Positions 45,196-52,447 of a DNA stretch of 64,000 nt are shown here, in pieces (position 1 is the first letter of the stretch; each line of letters opens with the position of its first letter). Position numbers and translations under genes: made by a program. The stretch spans positions 3,007,001 to 3,071,000 of the forward strand of contig NC_014759.1 of assembly GCF_000183425.1 (NCBI RefSeq), written 5' to 3'. The stretch is from Marivirga tractuosa DSM 4126. Lineage in GTDB: Bacteria > Bacteroidota > Bacteroidia > Cytophagales > Cyclobacteriaceae. The notes below the pieces were generated by a model that had not been told where the DNA came from, did no database searches, and was given only the letters and a program-made list of their open reading frames with translations.

Positions 45196-45226
45196 TTAAA
45201 GGGGCTGCATCTATGTTGCCCTTTAA
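45196..45226. terminator. hairpin after the DUF302 gene
   Basis: TTAAAGGG (45196-45203) pairs with 45219-45226 around a 15-base loop. It lies between convergent genes and overlaps the stop of the minus-strand CNNM gene. Confidence 0.5.
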
Positions 45227-46194
45227 TCAAATTCATCTTCAATATCACCCACAATAGTTTCCACTAAATTTTCTAAAGTAATCATTCCGATAATTTTATC
45301 CTCATTGGATTTTACCATTGAGATGTGAAATCTATTTTCATTCATTTTTTTCAATAGATTGATTATTGGAGTATTTTCATTAATGAAAATAATTGGCCGT
45401 ATGAATTCTGTTAATCTATTTTCTGAATTTTCTTTCTCATTTAATGCAATTTCTTTAAAATTAATGTAGCCATATACATCCTCTATAGAATCAGTACTGC
45501 TAATAGGATAACGAGTATGCTTATGCCTACTTGCAAGGTTAAAATATTTATCAAAACTTATATTCTCTTTAAAGTAGATGATTTTTTCAACAGGCAGCAT
45601 TATTTCTTTTACAAATCGCTTTTTTAAAGTAGAAGTGTTGATAATGATGTTTTCTTGATCAGTATCTATTATTTTCTCCATTTTTGCCATTCTAGCAATG
45701 GTTCGGATATCATCTAAGCTATAAGGATTGCTTTTTTTTCTTTTGCCAACCAATAATTTGGTGAATGCTTGAGTAATTACGATGAATGGATGTAGAATTT
45801 TAATGATCAATTTAAGTGGCATTGCCATTCTTTTGGATATTGGGTTTGATTTATTTACTCCAATAACTTTGGGAATGATTTCGGTGCCAAATAAAATGAC
45901 GATAGTGAATATTAGAGAAAATACCCATATATATTCTTCTCCATATATTTTGTCGAATGCACTTCCTGCTATGGTGGCTCCACCCGTATGGGCTATTGTA
46001 TTAAGTATTAGTATGGCAGAGATTGGTCTGTCAATATTGGATTTGAGGTTATGCATTATTTTTGCATAAGTCATCCCTTTCTCTTTATCGGTCTCGATTT
46101 TTACTTTATCCACACTAAGCAATACTGCTTCAGCCATGGAGCATAAGAAGGATACAAAAACTGCAACGAATGTGCTGATTACGAATACAAGCAT
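45223..46194 (-). CDS. CNNM/CorB-like membrane protein with CBS pair
   Basis: The 323-residue protein has a CNNM (DUF21) transmembrane domain at about 1-170 (FLCSMAEAVLLSV, ILILNTIAHTGGATIAG, FGTEIIPKVIGVNKSNP). A CBS pair follows (about 185-320: YPISSTDSIEDVYGYI, FHISMVKSNEDKIIGMITLENLVE). There is no C-terminal CorC/HlyC domain, unlike the upstream GldE. CNNM proteins move or regulate Mg2+ or Na+. It occupies the place after gldE where flavobacteria have gldD; its start is 35 bp beyond the gldE stop. Confidence 0.85.
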   Translation of the reverse strand: MLVFVISTFVAVFVSFLCSMAEAVLLSVDKVKIETDKEKGMTYAKIMHNLKSNIDRPISAILILNTIAHTGGATIAGSAFDKIYGEEYIWVFSLIFTIVILFGTEIIPKVIGVNKSNPISKRMAMPLKLIIKILHPFIVITQAFTKLLVGKRKKSNPYSLDDIRTIARMAKMEKIIDTDQENIIINTSTLKKRFVKEIMLPVEKIIYFKENISFDKYFNLASRHKHTRYPISSTDSIEDVYGYINFKEIALNEKENSENRLTEFIRPIIFINENTPIINLLKKMNENRFHISMVKSNEDKIIGMITLENLVETIVGDIEDEFD

Positions 46195-46229
46195 GGTAAT
46201 CTAGTTTAATTTTAGAGCAAGGCTCAAAA

Positions 46230-47552
46230 CTAATTTTTAGTAAATACCCTTACTCTTTTAATTCTTTTTTGATCTACTGCAACAACAGTGAAAGTGAAGT
46301 TTTTGAATTTGATTTTTTCACCTGTTCGAGGCAATTTGCTGTTGATTTCCAAAATTAAACCTCCCAAAGACTCGCTTTCGCCTTTAATTTCATCAAAGGT
46401 GCTAGACTCTTCATTAATAATTTTGCAGAAATCATTCAATGAAGTTCTTCCTTCAAAAATATAGGTGTATTCATCTAGTTTGTTGTAGGCCACATCCATA
46501 TCCTCATCAAATTCATCATTAATTTCTCCTACAATTTCTTCAATTACATCTTCTAGGGTAATTAGACCTGAAGTACCACCATATTCATCCACCACTATGG
46601 CCATATGAACCCTTTTTTCTTGAAAATCTTTTAAAAGGCTATCAACTTTTTTCGATTCCGGGACGAAAAATCCAGGTCTTAAAAGCGACTGCCATTCAAA
46701 ATTATCTTCCTTCTCTATATAGGGTAATAAGTCCTTGACATATAGAACACCTTCAATTTTGTCGATGGTATCTCGATAAACAGGAATCCTGCTGAAACCG
46801 TTTTTGTTGATTTGATCCATCAACATATGATAATCATCTTCAATATCAAAAGCGGTTATGTCCAAGCGAGATTTCATGACTTGGCGTACTGAAAGAGTGC
46901 CAAAATTAACGATGCCTTTTAAAATACCTTTTTCTTCTTCTGTAGTGTCTTTGTCTGCTGTTATTTCCAATGCATGATGTAATTCATCAATTGAAACACT
47001 GAAGCCTTTTTGCTCCACTCTCCTCTCTATAATGCCACTTAAGCTCATTAAAGGAATTGAAATGGGGCTAAACACTTTTGCTGAGAAGTTTAAAGGAAAC
47101 GCCATTCTTGAAGCGAAACTCAAATTATTTTGATTGGCGTAGACTTTAGGGACTATCTCACCATAGAAAACGATTAAAAATGTAATTATAGCAGTTAAAG
47201 TGACTACCAATAAGCCTTCAGTTTCTTTAGTTCCTACAATTTCCCAAGTAACATAGGTGGAAAGCGTGACTATCCCAACATTAATAAAGTTGTTTAAGAT
47301 AAGAATAGTAGCTAGTAAACGCTTTGGGTTTTTTAATAGCTCCAGAATAGTTTGATCCTTAGGCTGATTGCTAGTTTTGCATTTGGCTAAATCTTCATGA
47401 GATAAAGAGAAGAATGCAACTTCTGAACCTGAAACTAGAGCAGACATCATAAGTAAAAACATCATCAATACAGTATTGATGATGTAAAACCAATGATTGC
47501 CGTTTTCGGCTATACTTGCTAATAAAAATATACTAGGGGAAGGGTCTTCCAA
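46230..47552 (-). CDS. gldE: GldE, gliding-associated CNNM/CorC-family protein
   Basis: The 440-residue protein starts at TTG 47552 (MEDPSPSIFL); no suitable ATG precedes the first helix. It has a CNNM membrane domain (MMSALVSGSEVAFFSLSHED, FYGEIVPKVYANQN) and a CBS pair (GFSRIPVYRDTIDKIEGVLY, VVDEYGGTSGLITLEDVIEE). A C-terminal CorC_HlyC domain closes it (SLGGLILEINSKLPRTGE). Membership in the mutY-ssb-gldE order identifies GldE, an accessory gene for gliding and secretion in Flavobacterium. The adjoining gldD is missing here. Confidence 0.88.
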   Translation of the reverse strand: MEDPSPSIFLLASIAENGNHWFYIINTVLMMFLLMMSALVSGSEVAFFSLSHEDLAKCKTSNQPKDQTILELLKNPKRLLATILILNNFINVGIVTLSTYVTWEIVGTKETEGLLVVTLTAIITFLIVFYGEIVPKVYANQNNLSFASRMAFPLNFSAKVFSPISIPLMSLSGIIERRVEQKGFSVSIDELHHALEITADKDTTEEEKGILKGIVNFGTLSVRQVMKSRLDITAFDIEDDYHMLMDQINKNGFSRIPVYRDTIDKIEGVLYVKDLLPYIEKEDNFEWQSLLRPGFFVPESKKVDSLLKDFQEKRVHMAIVVDEYGGTSGLITLEDVIEEIVGEINDEFDEDMDVAYNKLDEYTYIFEGRTSLNDFCKIINEESSTFDEIKGESESLGGLILEINSKLPRTGEKIKFKNFTFTVVAVDQKRIKRVRVFTKN

Positions 47553-47568
47553 TTTTTATTTTGTTTAT

Positions 47569-48021
47569 TTAAAATGGTAAATCGTCCATTTCGCTGTTCG
47601 TATCTGGGGTTTGGCTTGGTGCCGCTGCCGCCTGATTATTAGATTGATTCCCAGCATTATTTGATGACTGACCTGAATCATCACCACTTTTCTTTCCACC
47701 AAGCATAGTCAATTGGTCGCCTACAACTTCAGTTGTGTACCGTGTAACGCCATCTTTCTCCCATGATCTGGTTCTAAGTTTGCCCTCAATATAGACGCTA
47801 TCGCCTTTTTTTAAGTATTTTTCAGCTACTTCTGCTAAACCTCTCCAAAGCACAATATTGTGCCATTCAGTTTGATCAACTCGTTCTCCTGAGTTTCTGT
47901 CTTTATAGGTTTCGGTTGTTGCAATTGAAAAATTAGCAACGGAAGCTCCGTTGTCTAAGTGTCTTACCTCTGGGTCTTTTCCCAGATTTCCAATCAAAAT
48001 GACTTTGTTTACTCCTTGCAT
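47569..48021 (-). CDS. ssb: single-stranded DNA-binding protein
   Basis: The 150-residue protein has an OB fold at 1-110 (NKVILIGNLGKDPEVRHLDN, WHNIVLWRGLAEVAEKYLKK, GVTRYTTEVVGDQLTMLGGK). A Gln/Asn/Ser-rich linker follows, and the acidic tip EMDDLPF that recruits partner proteins. It coats single-stranded DNA in replication and repair. It lies between mutY and gldE on the same strand. Confidence 0.96.
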   Translation of the reverse strand: MQGVNKVILIGNLGKDPEVRHLDNGASVANFSIATTETYKDRNSGERVDQTEWHNIVLWRGLAEVAEKYLKKGDSVYIEGKLRTRSWEKDGVTRYTTEVVGDQLTMLGGKKSGDDSGQSSNNAGNQSNNQAAAAPSQTPDTNSEMDDLPF

Positions 48022-48109
48022 AAATTAAAAAGTTTTAGTTCAAAATTACAGTTAATAGTTGAAGCAAACTGCTTTTTTCAAGGAAATATTTCAAAACAGT
48101 TTAAAACTT

Positions 48110-48117
48110 CAAAGATA
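48110..48117 (-). promoter_or_regulatory. candidate -7 box (TATCTTTG) for ssb-gldE
   Basis: This is a minus-strand TAnnTTTG match 89 bp before ssb, at the end of mutY. It suggests ssb and gldE can be transcribed apart from mutY. Confidence 0.35.
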
Positions 48118-48124
48118 AATTTAC

Positions 48125-49171
48125 CTAAAAATCTTTGCTTGTCAAATAATTCTCAATCAATCTGGGCTTTGGCAGTTCTTCAACCTCCTGTTTTGTAAAG
48201 TATTTTAAACTATGGTCACTTAAAACATTTTCATTTTTTGATTGTAATTCCACAAAAACTGCTTGCAAGCGCTGATGTGAAAGTATATGTTTTACTGGTT
48301 CAGAGATTTCAACTAATTCAACATTGCTGTATTGTTTATTTACTTTTTCATATATTTCTTCTATTGTTAAAGGATGGTTAGTTTCAATTAAATCAAAATC
48401 AAATAAGCCTTGCCAAATATCATTGGGGCCTCTTTTTTTCATAGCCAGTTTATCTCCTTCTTTCCAAATCAAATAATAAAGAAATCGATGTCTGATTTTT
48501 ATTTTCTTTTTTTTTACAGGTAATTCGGATTGTTTATGATGAATTCTTGCTTGACAATCTAATGATAAAGGACAATTTTCACATTTAAATTTCCGTGGCG
48601 TACAGATTGTTGCGCCAAGTTCCATTAATGCTTGATTAAAAGAAGCTGCTTGGTTTTCAGGAATTAATTGCTTTGCAACATTGAAAAATGTCTTGAATGT
48701 TTTTGGCTGCGAAATATCATCGGAAATATCAAGATATCTGGCAAGAACCCTAAAAACATTACCATCTACTACAGGTACTGCCCTGTCAAATGCAAAAGAT
48801 GCTATTGCTGCTGCAGTGTATTTGCCAATGCCTTTTAGCTTTAATAACTCCTCATAGGTATCCGGAAATTCTCCATCATATTGATTCACGATTGATTTAG
48901 CACATTCGTGAAGATTTCTTGCTCTGGAATAGTAGCCTAATCCTTGCCATAATCTCATCACTTCATCTTCAGGTGCTTTTGCTAATTCATGCACGGATGG
49001 ATATTGATTTATAAATTTATTGTAATAAGGTAAGCCTTGATCTACCCTAGTTTGTTGTAAAATGATTTCTGACAGCCAAATTCTGTAGGGGTCTGAGGTA
49101 TCTCTCCAAGGCAAGTCTCTTTGGTGCTGGTTGTACCAATTTATAAGAAGGTTTGAGAAGCTCTGATTCAT
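48125..49171 (-). CDS. mutY: A/G-specific adenine glycosylase
   Basis: The 348-residue protein has the catalytic glutamate in LSEIILQQTRVDQ, the HhH loop LKGIGKYTAAAIASFAF and the catalytic Asp in VVDGNVFRVLARY. The 4Fe-4S ligands have the expected C-x6-C-x2-C-x5-C spacing (CTPRKFKCENCPLSLDC). A C-terminal NUDIX-like domain at about 225-345 recognises 8-oxoguanine. MutY removes adenine paired with 8-oxoG. It begins the mutY-ssb-gldE cluster. Confidence 0.96.
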   Translation of the reverse strand: MNQSFSNLLINWYNQHQRDLPWRDTSDPYRIWLSEIILQQTRVDQGLPYYNKFINQYPSVHELAKAPEDEVMRLWQGLGYYSRARNLHECAKSIVNQYDGEFPDTYEELLKLKGIGKYTAAAIASFAFDRAVPVVDGNVFRVLARYLDISDDISQPKTFKTFFNVAKQLIPENQAASFNQALMELGATICTPRKFKCENCPLSLDCQARIHHKQSELPVKKKKIKIRHRFLYYLIWKEGDKLAMKKRGPNDIWQGLFDFDLIETNHPLTIEEIYEKVNKQYSNVELVEISEPVKHILSHQRLQAVFVELQSKNENVLSDHSLKYFTKQEVEELPKPRLIENYLTSKDF

Positions 49172-49342
49172 ATAATTGCAAATATGGGAATTATTAAGTT
49201 AAATAAATAAAGAATAAAAAGTTGGGGTTATTGATAAGTTTTTTGCATAAATTGCTGAGAATTAAAAAGTTAAATTTTAATTAACAGTAAAAAGCTTACA
49301 TATCTTTAGAAGATTTTACTTTTAAATTCAAAAATGTAGGGT

Positions 49343-49350
49343 TACCTTTG
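49343..49350 (+). promoter_or_regulatory. candidate -7 box (TACCTTTG) for the HU gene
   Basis: This is a TAnnTTTG match 53 bp before the HU start, in a 232-bp AT-rich intergenic gap between divergent genes. A -33 TTG is not clear. Nothing else recognisable is in the gap. Confidence 0.45.
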
Positions 49351-49403
49351 CAGACCCAAAATGAAAGGGAGAATTTTTTTAATAATTTAAATCAAAAATA
49401 AGC

Positions 49404-49703
49404 GTGACTAAAGCAGACGTTATATCAGAAATTTCTGAAAAAACAGGTATAGACAAAGCAGATGTAACCGCTACAGTAGAAGCATTTTTCTCTGTTGTGA
49501 AGGATTCAATGGCTGATGGTGAAAATATTTACGTGAGAGGTTTCGGAAGTTTTGTAAATAAGAAAAGAGCCAAGAAAATCGCTCGAAATATTTCAAAAAA
49601 TACTGCCATCGTTATTGACGAGCATTATGTGCCTAGTTTTAAGCCATCAAAAGTTTTTGTGGAAAAAATCAAGAGCTCAAATAAGATAACTGAAGAGGTT
49701 TAA
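49404..49703 (+). CDS. HU-family DNA-binding protein
   Basis: The 99-residue protein starts at GTG (TKADVISEISEKTGIDKADV). The HU arm motif is ENIYVRGFGSFVNKKRAKKI, and a C-terminal block PSFKPSKVFVEKIK follows. HU bends and compacts DNA. Bacteroidota carry several HU copies; this one precedes a TPR gene by 8 bp, so they are probably one transcript. Confidence 0.94.
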   Translation: MTKADVISEISEKTGIDKADVTATVEAFFSVVKDSMADGENIYVRGFGSFVNKKRAKKIARNISKNTAIVIDEHYVPSFKPSKVFVEKIKSSNKITEEV

Positions 49704-49711
49704 GTTCCGTT

Positions 49712-50548
49712 ATGCTCAAATCCCGCATCATATTAATCGTTATAGCCATTGTTTTAGTAGCTGTATTTTTCAGTTTGCCTAAAGTAGTGGTTGATAACGA
49801 AAATGAAAATCTTGACAAGGGTGCTGAAACAGTGGAAAGCAATACATCTTCGGATGAAGAGCCTTCGTCTTCCACAAACAATATAATGACTGAATCCCAT
49901 GGTGGAAATATCCCGAAAGAGGTTAAGGAAGACATTGAACGGCTAAGAAATAGTTATTTGTTAGCTGAAAATCAAGAAAATAGTTCTATATTTGCGGATT
50001 CTTTAGCCAATGTGTTTAGAGAACTCAATAGACTCGATAGTGCGGCTAAATATGTTGAATTGTCCAAGGAAGACAATGAATTGATAGGAAACGCCTATTA
50101 TGAAGCTTTTAGTTTTGCAGCTGATGTTGAGAAAGCTAAAAGATTGGCAGTAAAAACGAGAGAATACTTACAAAAGGTATTGGATGAAAATCCTGCAAAT
50201 AATAGTGCTAAAATCAAATTGGCAATGACTTATGTTTCTTCTGACAACCCAATGAAAGGGATTTCGATGTTGTTAGAAGTGGTAAAAGAAGACCCCAATA
50301 ATGAGGAAGCATTATTTAATTTAGGAATTCTTTCGATTCAGTCTGGTCAGTATGGCAAAGCTATTGAGCGATTCGAGAAGCTTTTAAAAAGGCATCCTGA
50401 AAATGTTCAGGCGGAGTTCTACTTGGCTTTAAGTTTGATGAATAGCGGGCAAAAGGCGAAAGCCAAGAAGTTATTTACAGAAATTAAAAATAAAAGTAAT
50501 GATGAGCAACTGCTAGCAGCTGTTGAGAGTTACTTGAATGAATTATAA
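49712..50548 (+). CDS. membrane-anchored TPR protein
   Basis: The 278-residue protein has one N-terminal membrane helix (RIILIVIAIVLVAVFFSLP). A polar Ser/Glu linker (about 30-70) follows, then about five helical repeats. The repeats from about 160 on match TPR: EALFNLGILSIQSGQYGKAI and QAEFYLALSLMNSGQKAKAK. It probably acts as a periplasmic-facing scaffold, partner unknown. It lies between HU and the COX24-type gene on one strand. Confidence 0.82.
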   Translation: MLKSRIILIVIAIVLVAVFFSLPKVVVDNENENLDKGAETVESNTSSDEEPSSSTNNIMTESHGGNIPKEVKEDIERLRNSYLLAENQENSSIFADSLANVFRELNRLDSAAKYVELSKEDNELIGNAYYEAFSFAADVEKAKRLAVKTREYLQKVLDENPANNSAKIKLAMTYVSSDNPMKGISMLLEVVKEDPNNEEALFNLGILSIQSGQYGKAIERFEKLLKRHPENVQAEFYLALSLMNSGQKAKAKKLFTEIKNKSNDEQLLAAVESYLNEL

Positions 50549-50578
50549 TAAAATTGTTTAACAAAAAATTTTAAAGTT

Positions 50579-50671
50579 ATGCCTTGCGGTAAAAAAAGAA
50601 AAAGACACAAGATTTCAACTCATAAGAGAAAGAAAAGACTAAGAAAAAACAGACATAAGACCAAGAAGTAA
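50579..50671 (+). CDS. 30-residue COX24/AURKAIP1-type basic protein
   Basis: A 30-codon frame (ATG 50579, TAA 50669) encodes MPCGKKRKRHKISTHKRKKR followed by LRKNRHKTKK. It is almost wholly Lys, Arg and His. This matches the tiny COX24_C/AURKAIP1-domain proteins (PF08213) of Bacteroidota, related to the small ribosomal-subunit protein mS38/bS22. I infer a ribosome-associated role. The stop codon is inside the terminator hairpin that follows. Confidence 0.8.
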   Translation: MPCGKKRKRHKISTHKRKKRLRKNRHKTKK

Positions 50672-50697
50672 TCATTACTTCTTGTTGTCTTTTTATA
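50663..50697 (+). terminator. terminator overlapping the small basic protein's stop
   Basis: AAGAAGTAAT (50663-50672) pairs perfectly with 50674-50683 around a single central base, followed by GTTGTCTTTTT. The TAA stop of the upstream gene lies in the 5' arm. The minimal loop would open in practice. Confidence 0.65.
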
Positions 50698-50735
50698 AGA
50701 CATTTTTTTAGTTTTTCACTTAAACTTATTGAGCT

Positions 50736-52289
50736 TTGAGCAATGAATTAATTATTAATTCAACTCAAAATGGCAGTCGTATTGCCCTTCTTAATGATAG
50801 GAATCTTATTGAGATTCATTATGACAATAAAGAAGAGCAGTTTAGTGTGGGTGATATTTATTTAGGGAACGTCCGAAAAGTAATGCAAGGCTTAAATGCA
50901 GCATTCGTGGATGTAGGTTATGAGAAAGATGCATTTTTGCACTATCATGACCTTGGACCGAAAGTGAACTCACTTTTAAAATATACTAAATTTGCCACTA
51001 CTCGTAATAACACCTCATACAAATTAAGTAAGTTCAAATTAGAGCCAGAGATTGATAAATTAGGCAAGATCTCACAGGTGCTCTCCAAGAACAAGCAGGT
51101 GTTGGTTCAGGTTATAAAAGAACCTATCTCTACGAAAGGGCCAAGACTATCATGCGAGTTGTCACTAGCAGGAAGGTATTTGGTATTAGTACCATTTGCC
51201 AATGGAATAAGCATATCCAAAAAGATATCAACAAGTGAGGAACGCAAGAGACTCACCAGATTGATTTCCTCCATTAAGCCAGAGAATTTTGGCGTAATTA
51301 TCCGTACTGTTGCTGAAGGAAAAGAGGTGGCAGAACTTGATACAGACCTAAGAAATTTATTAGATACTTGGGAAAATGGAGTTAAAAAGCTTAAAGATGC
51401 TAAGCCTAAGGACAAAATTATAGGTGAAGTAGGAAGAGCTTCTTCAATATTGAGGGATATGATGAATGAATCTTTCGATAGTATTCATGTGGATGATGAA
51501 GAGACTTTCAAAGAAATTCAAACGTATATCCAGAAAATAGATCCCAGTAAAGAAAAAATTCTAAAGCTTTATACTGGCAGAAATAAGATTTTCGAGCATT
51601 TCGGGATTGAAAGGCAATTAAAGTCATTATTTGGTCAATCTGTTAATGTAAAAGGTGGTGGTTATCTCATAATTGAGCATACAGAAGCTTTACATGTGGT
51701 TGACGTGAATAGTGGTAACAAATCCAGTGGTGAAGAAAGCCAGGAAGATACCGCTTTAAATACAAATCTGGAGGCGGCCAAAGAGATTGCGCGTCAGTTG
51801 CGATTAAGAGATATGGGTGGGATTATAGTGGTTGATTTTATCGACATGAAGAATCCGGACAACAAAAAGCTTCTTTTCAAAAAGATGAAGGAGTTTATGG
51901 AAACAGATCGCTCTAAGCATACCGTTCTCCCACTATCAAAGTTTGGATTAATGCAGGTAACCCGACAAAGGGTGAGGCCTGAATTAAATATTGTAACTAA
52001 AGAAAGTTGCCCTACTTGTAATGGAACAGGTAAAATAACTGCTTCAATTTTAGTTTCGGATAAAATTGAACAAGATTTGGATTACTTATTAACAAAACAA
52101 AATGAGAAATCCTTAAGTCTTGCAATTCACCCGTTTTTATACTCTTATTACACAAAAGGTATTATTTCCTTACGTGTGAAATGGTTTTTTAAATACGGAA
52201 AATGGATTAAGTTGATACAAGATAGTTCATTAGCTTTAACTGAGTACCATTTCATGAATTCCAACCAGGAATTGATAGAAATGGAATAG
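50736..52289 (+). CDS. rng: ribonuclease G (Rne/Rng family)
   Basis: The 517-residue protein starts at TTG 50736 (SNELIINSTQNG), matching the family N-terminus. An S1-like segment at about 35-115 (VGDIYLGNVRKVMQGLNAAF) comes first. The catalytic metal aspartates are D323 (HVVDVNSGNK) and D367 (IVVDFIDMKNP). The zinc-link motif CPTCNGTGK starts at about C425. RNase G processes 5' ends of 16S rRNA and degrades mRNA. It follows the ribosome-associated small protein after a terminator, so it may have its own promoter. Confidence 0.95.
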   Translation: MSNELIINSTQNGSRIALLNDRNLIEIHYDNKEEQFSVGDIYLGNVRKVMQGLNAAFVDVGYEKDAFLHYHDLGPKVNSLLKYTKFATTRNNTSYKLSKFKLEPEIDKLGKISQVLSKNKQVLVQVIKEPISTKGPRLSCELSLAGRYLVLVPFANGISISKKISTSEERKRLTRLISSIKPENFGVIIRTVAEGKEVAELDTDLRNLLDTWENGVKKLKDAKPKDKIIGEVGRASSILRDMMNESFDSIHVDDEETFKEIQTYIQKIDPSKEKILKLYTGRNKIFEHFGIERQLKSLFGQSVNVKGGGYLIIEHTEALHVVDVNSGNKSSGEESQEDTALNTNLEAAKEIARQLRLRDMGGIIVVDFIDMKNPDNKKLLFKKMKEFMETDRSKHTVLPLSKFGLMQVTRQRVRPELNIVTKESCPTCNGTGKITASILVSDKIEQDLDYLLTKQNEKSLSLAIHPFLYSYYTKGIISLRVKWFFKYGKWIKLIQDSSLALTEYHFMNSNQELIEME

Positions 52290-52312
52290 AGTATCTTAAA
52301 TTGTATTAATTC

Positions 52313-52351
52313 AATAGCCCATATTTTTATCAAAAGTATGGGCTATTTTTG
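52313..52351 (+). terminator. strong terminator after rng
   Basis: AATAGCCCATA (52313-52323) pairs with 52337-52347, and a T/A-rich inner extension continues the stem to about 16 bp. A run of T residues follows. Confidence 0.9.
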
Positions 52352-52447
52352 TGCCATATTACATCGAAGGCAAATGCTTGTTAGTCTAAGTTATTTTTTG
52401 GGGACTTAAAAATTATCTAAATTTAAGGTATCTTGGATTTTTTTTAT

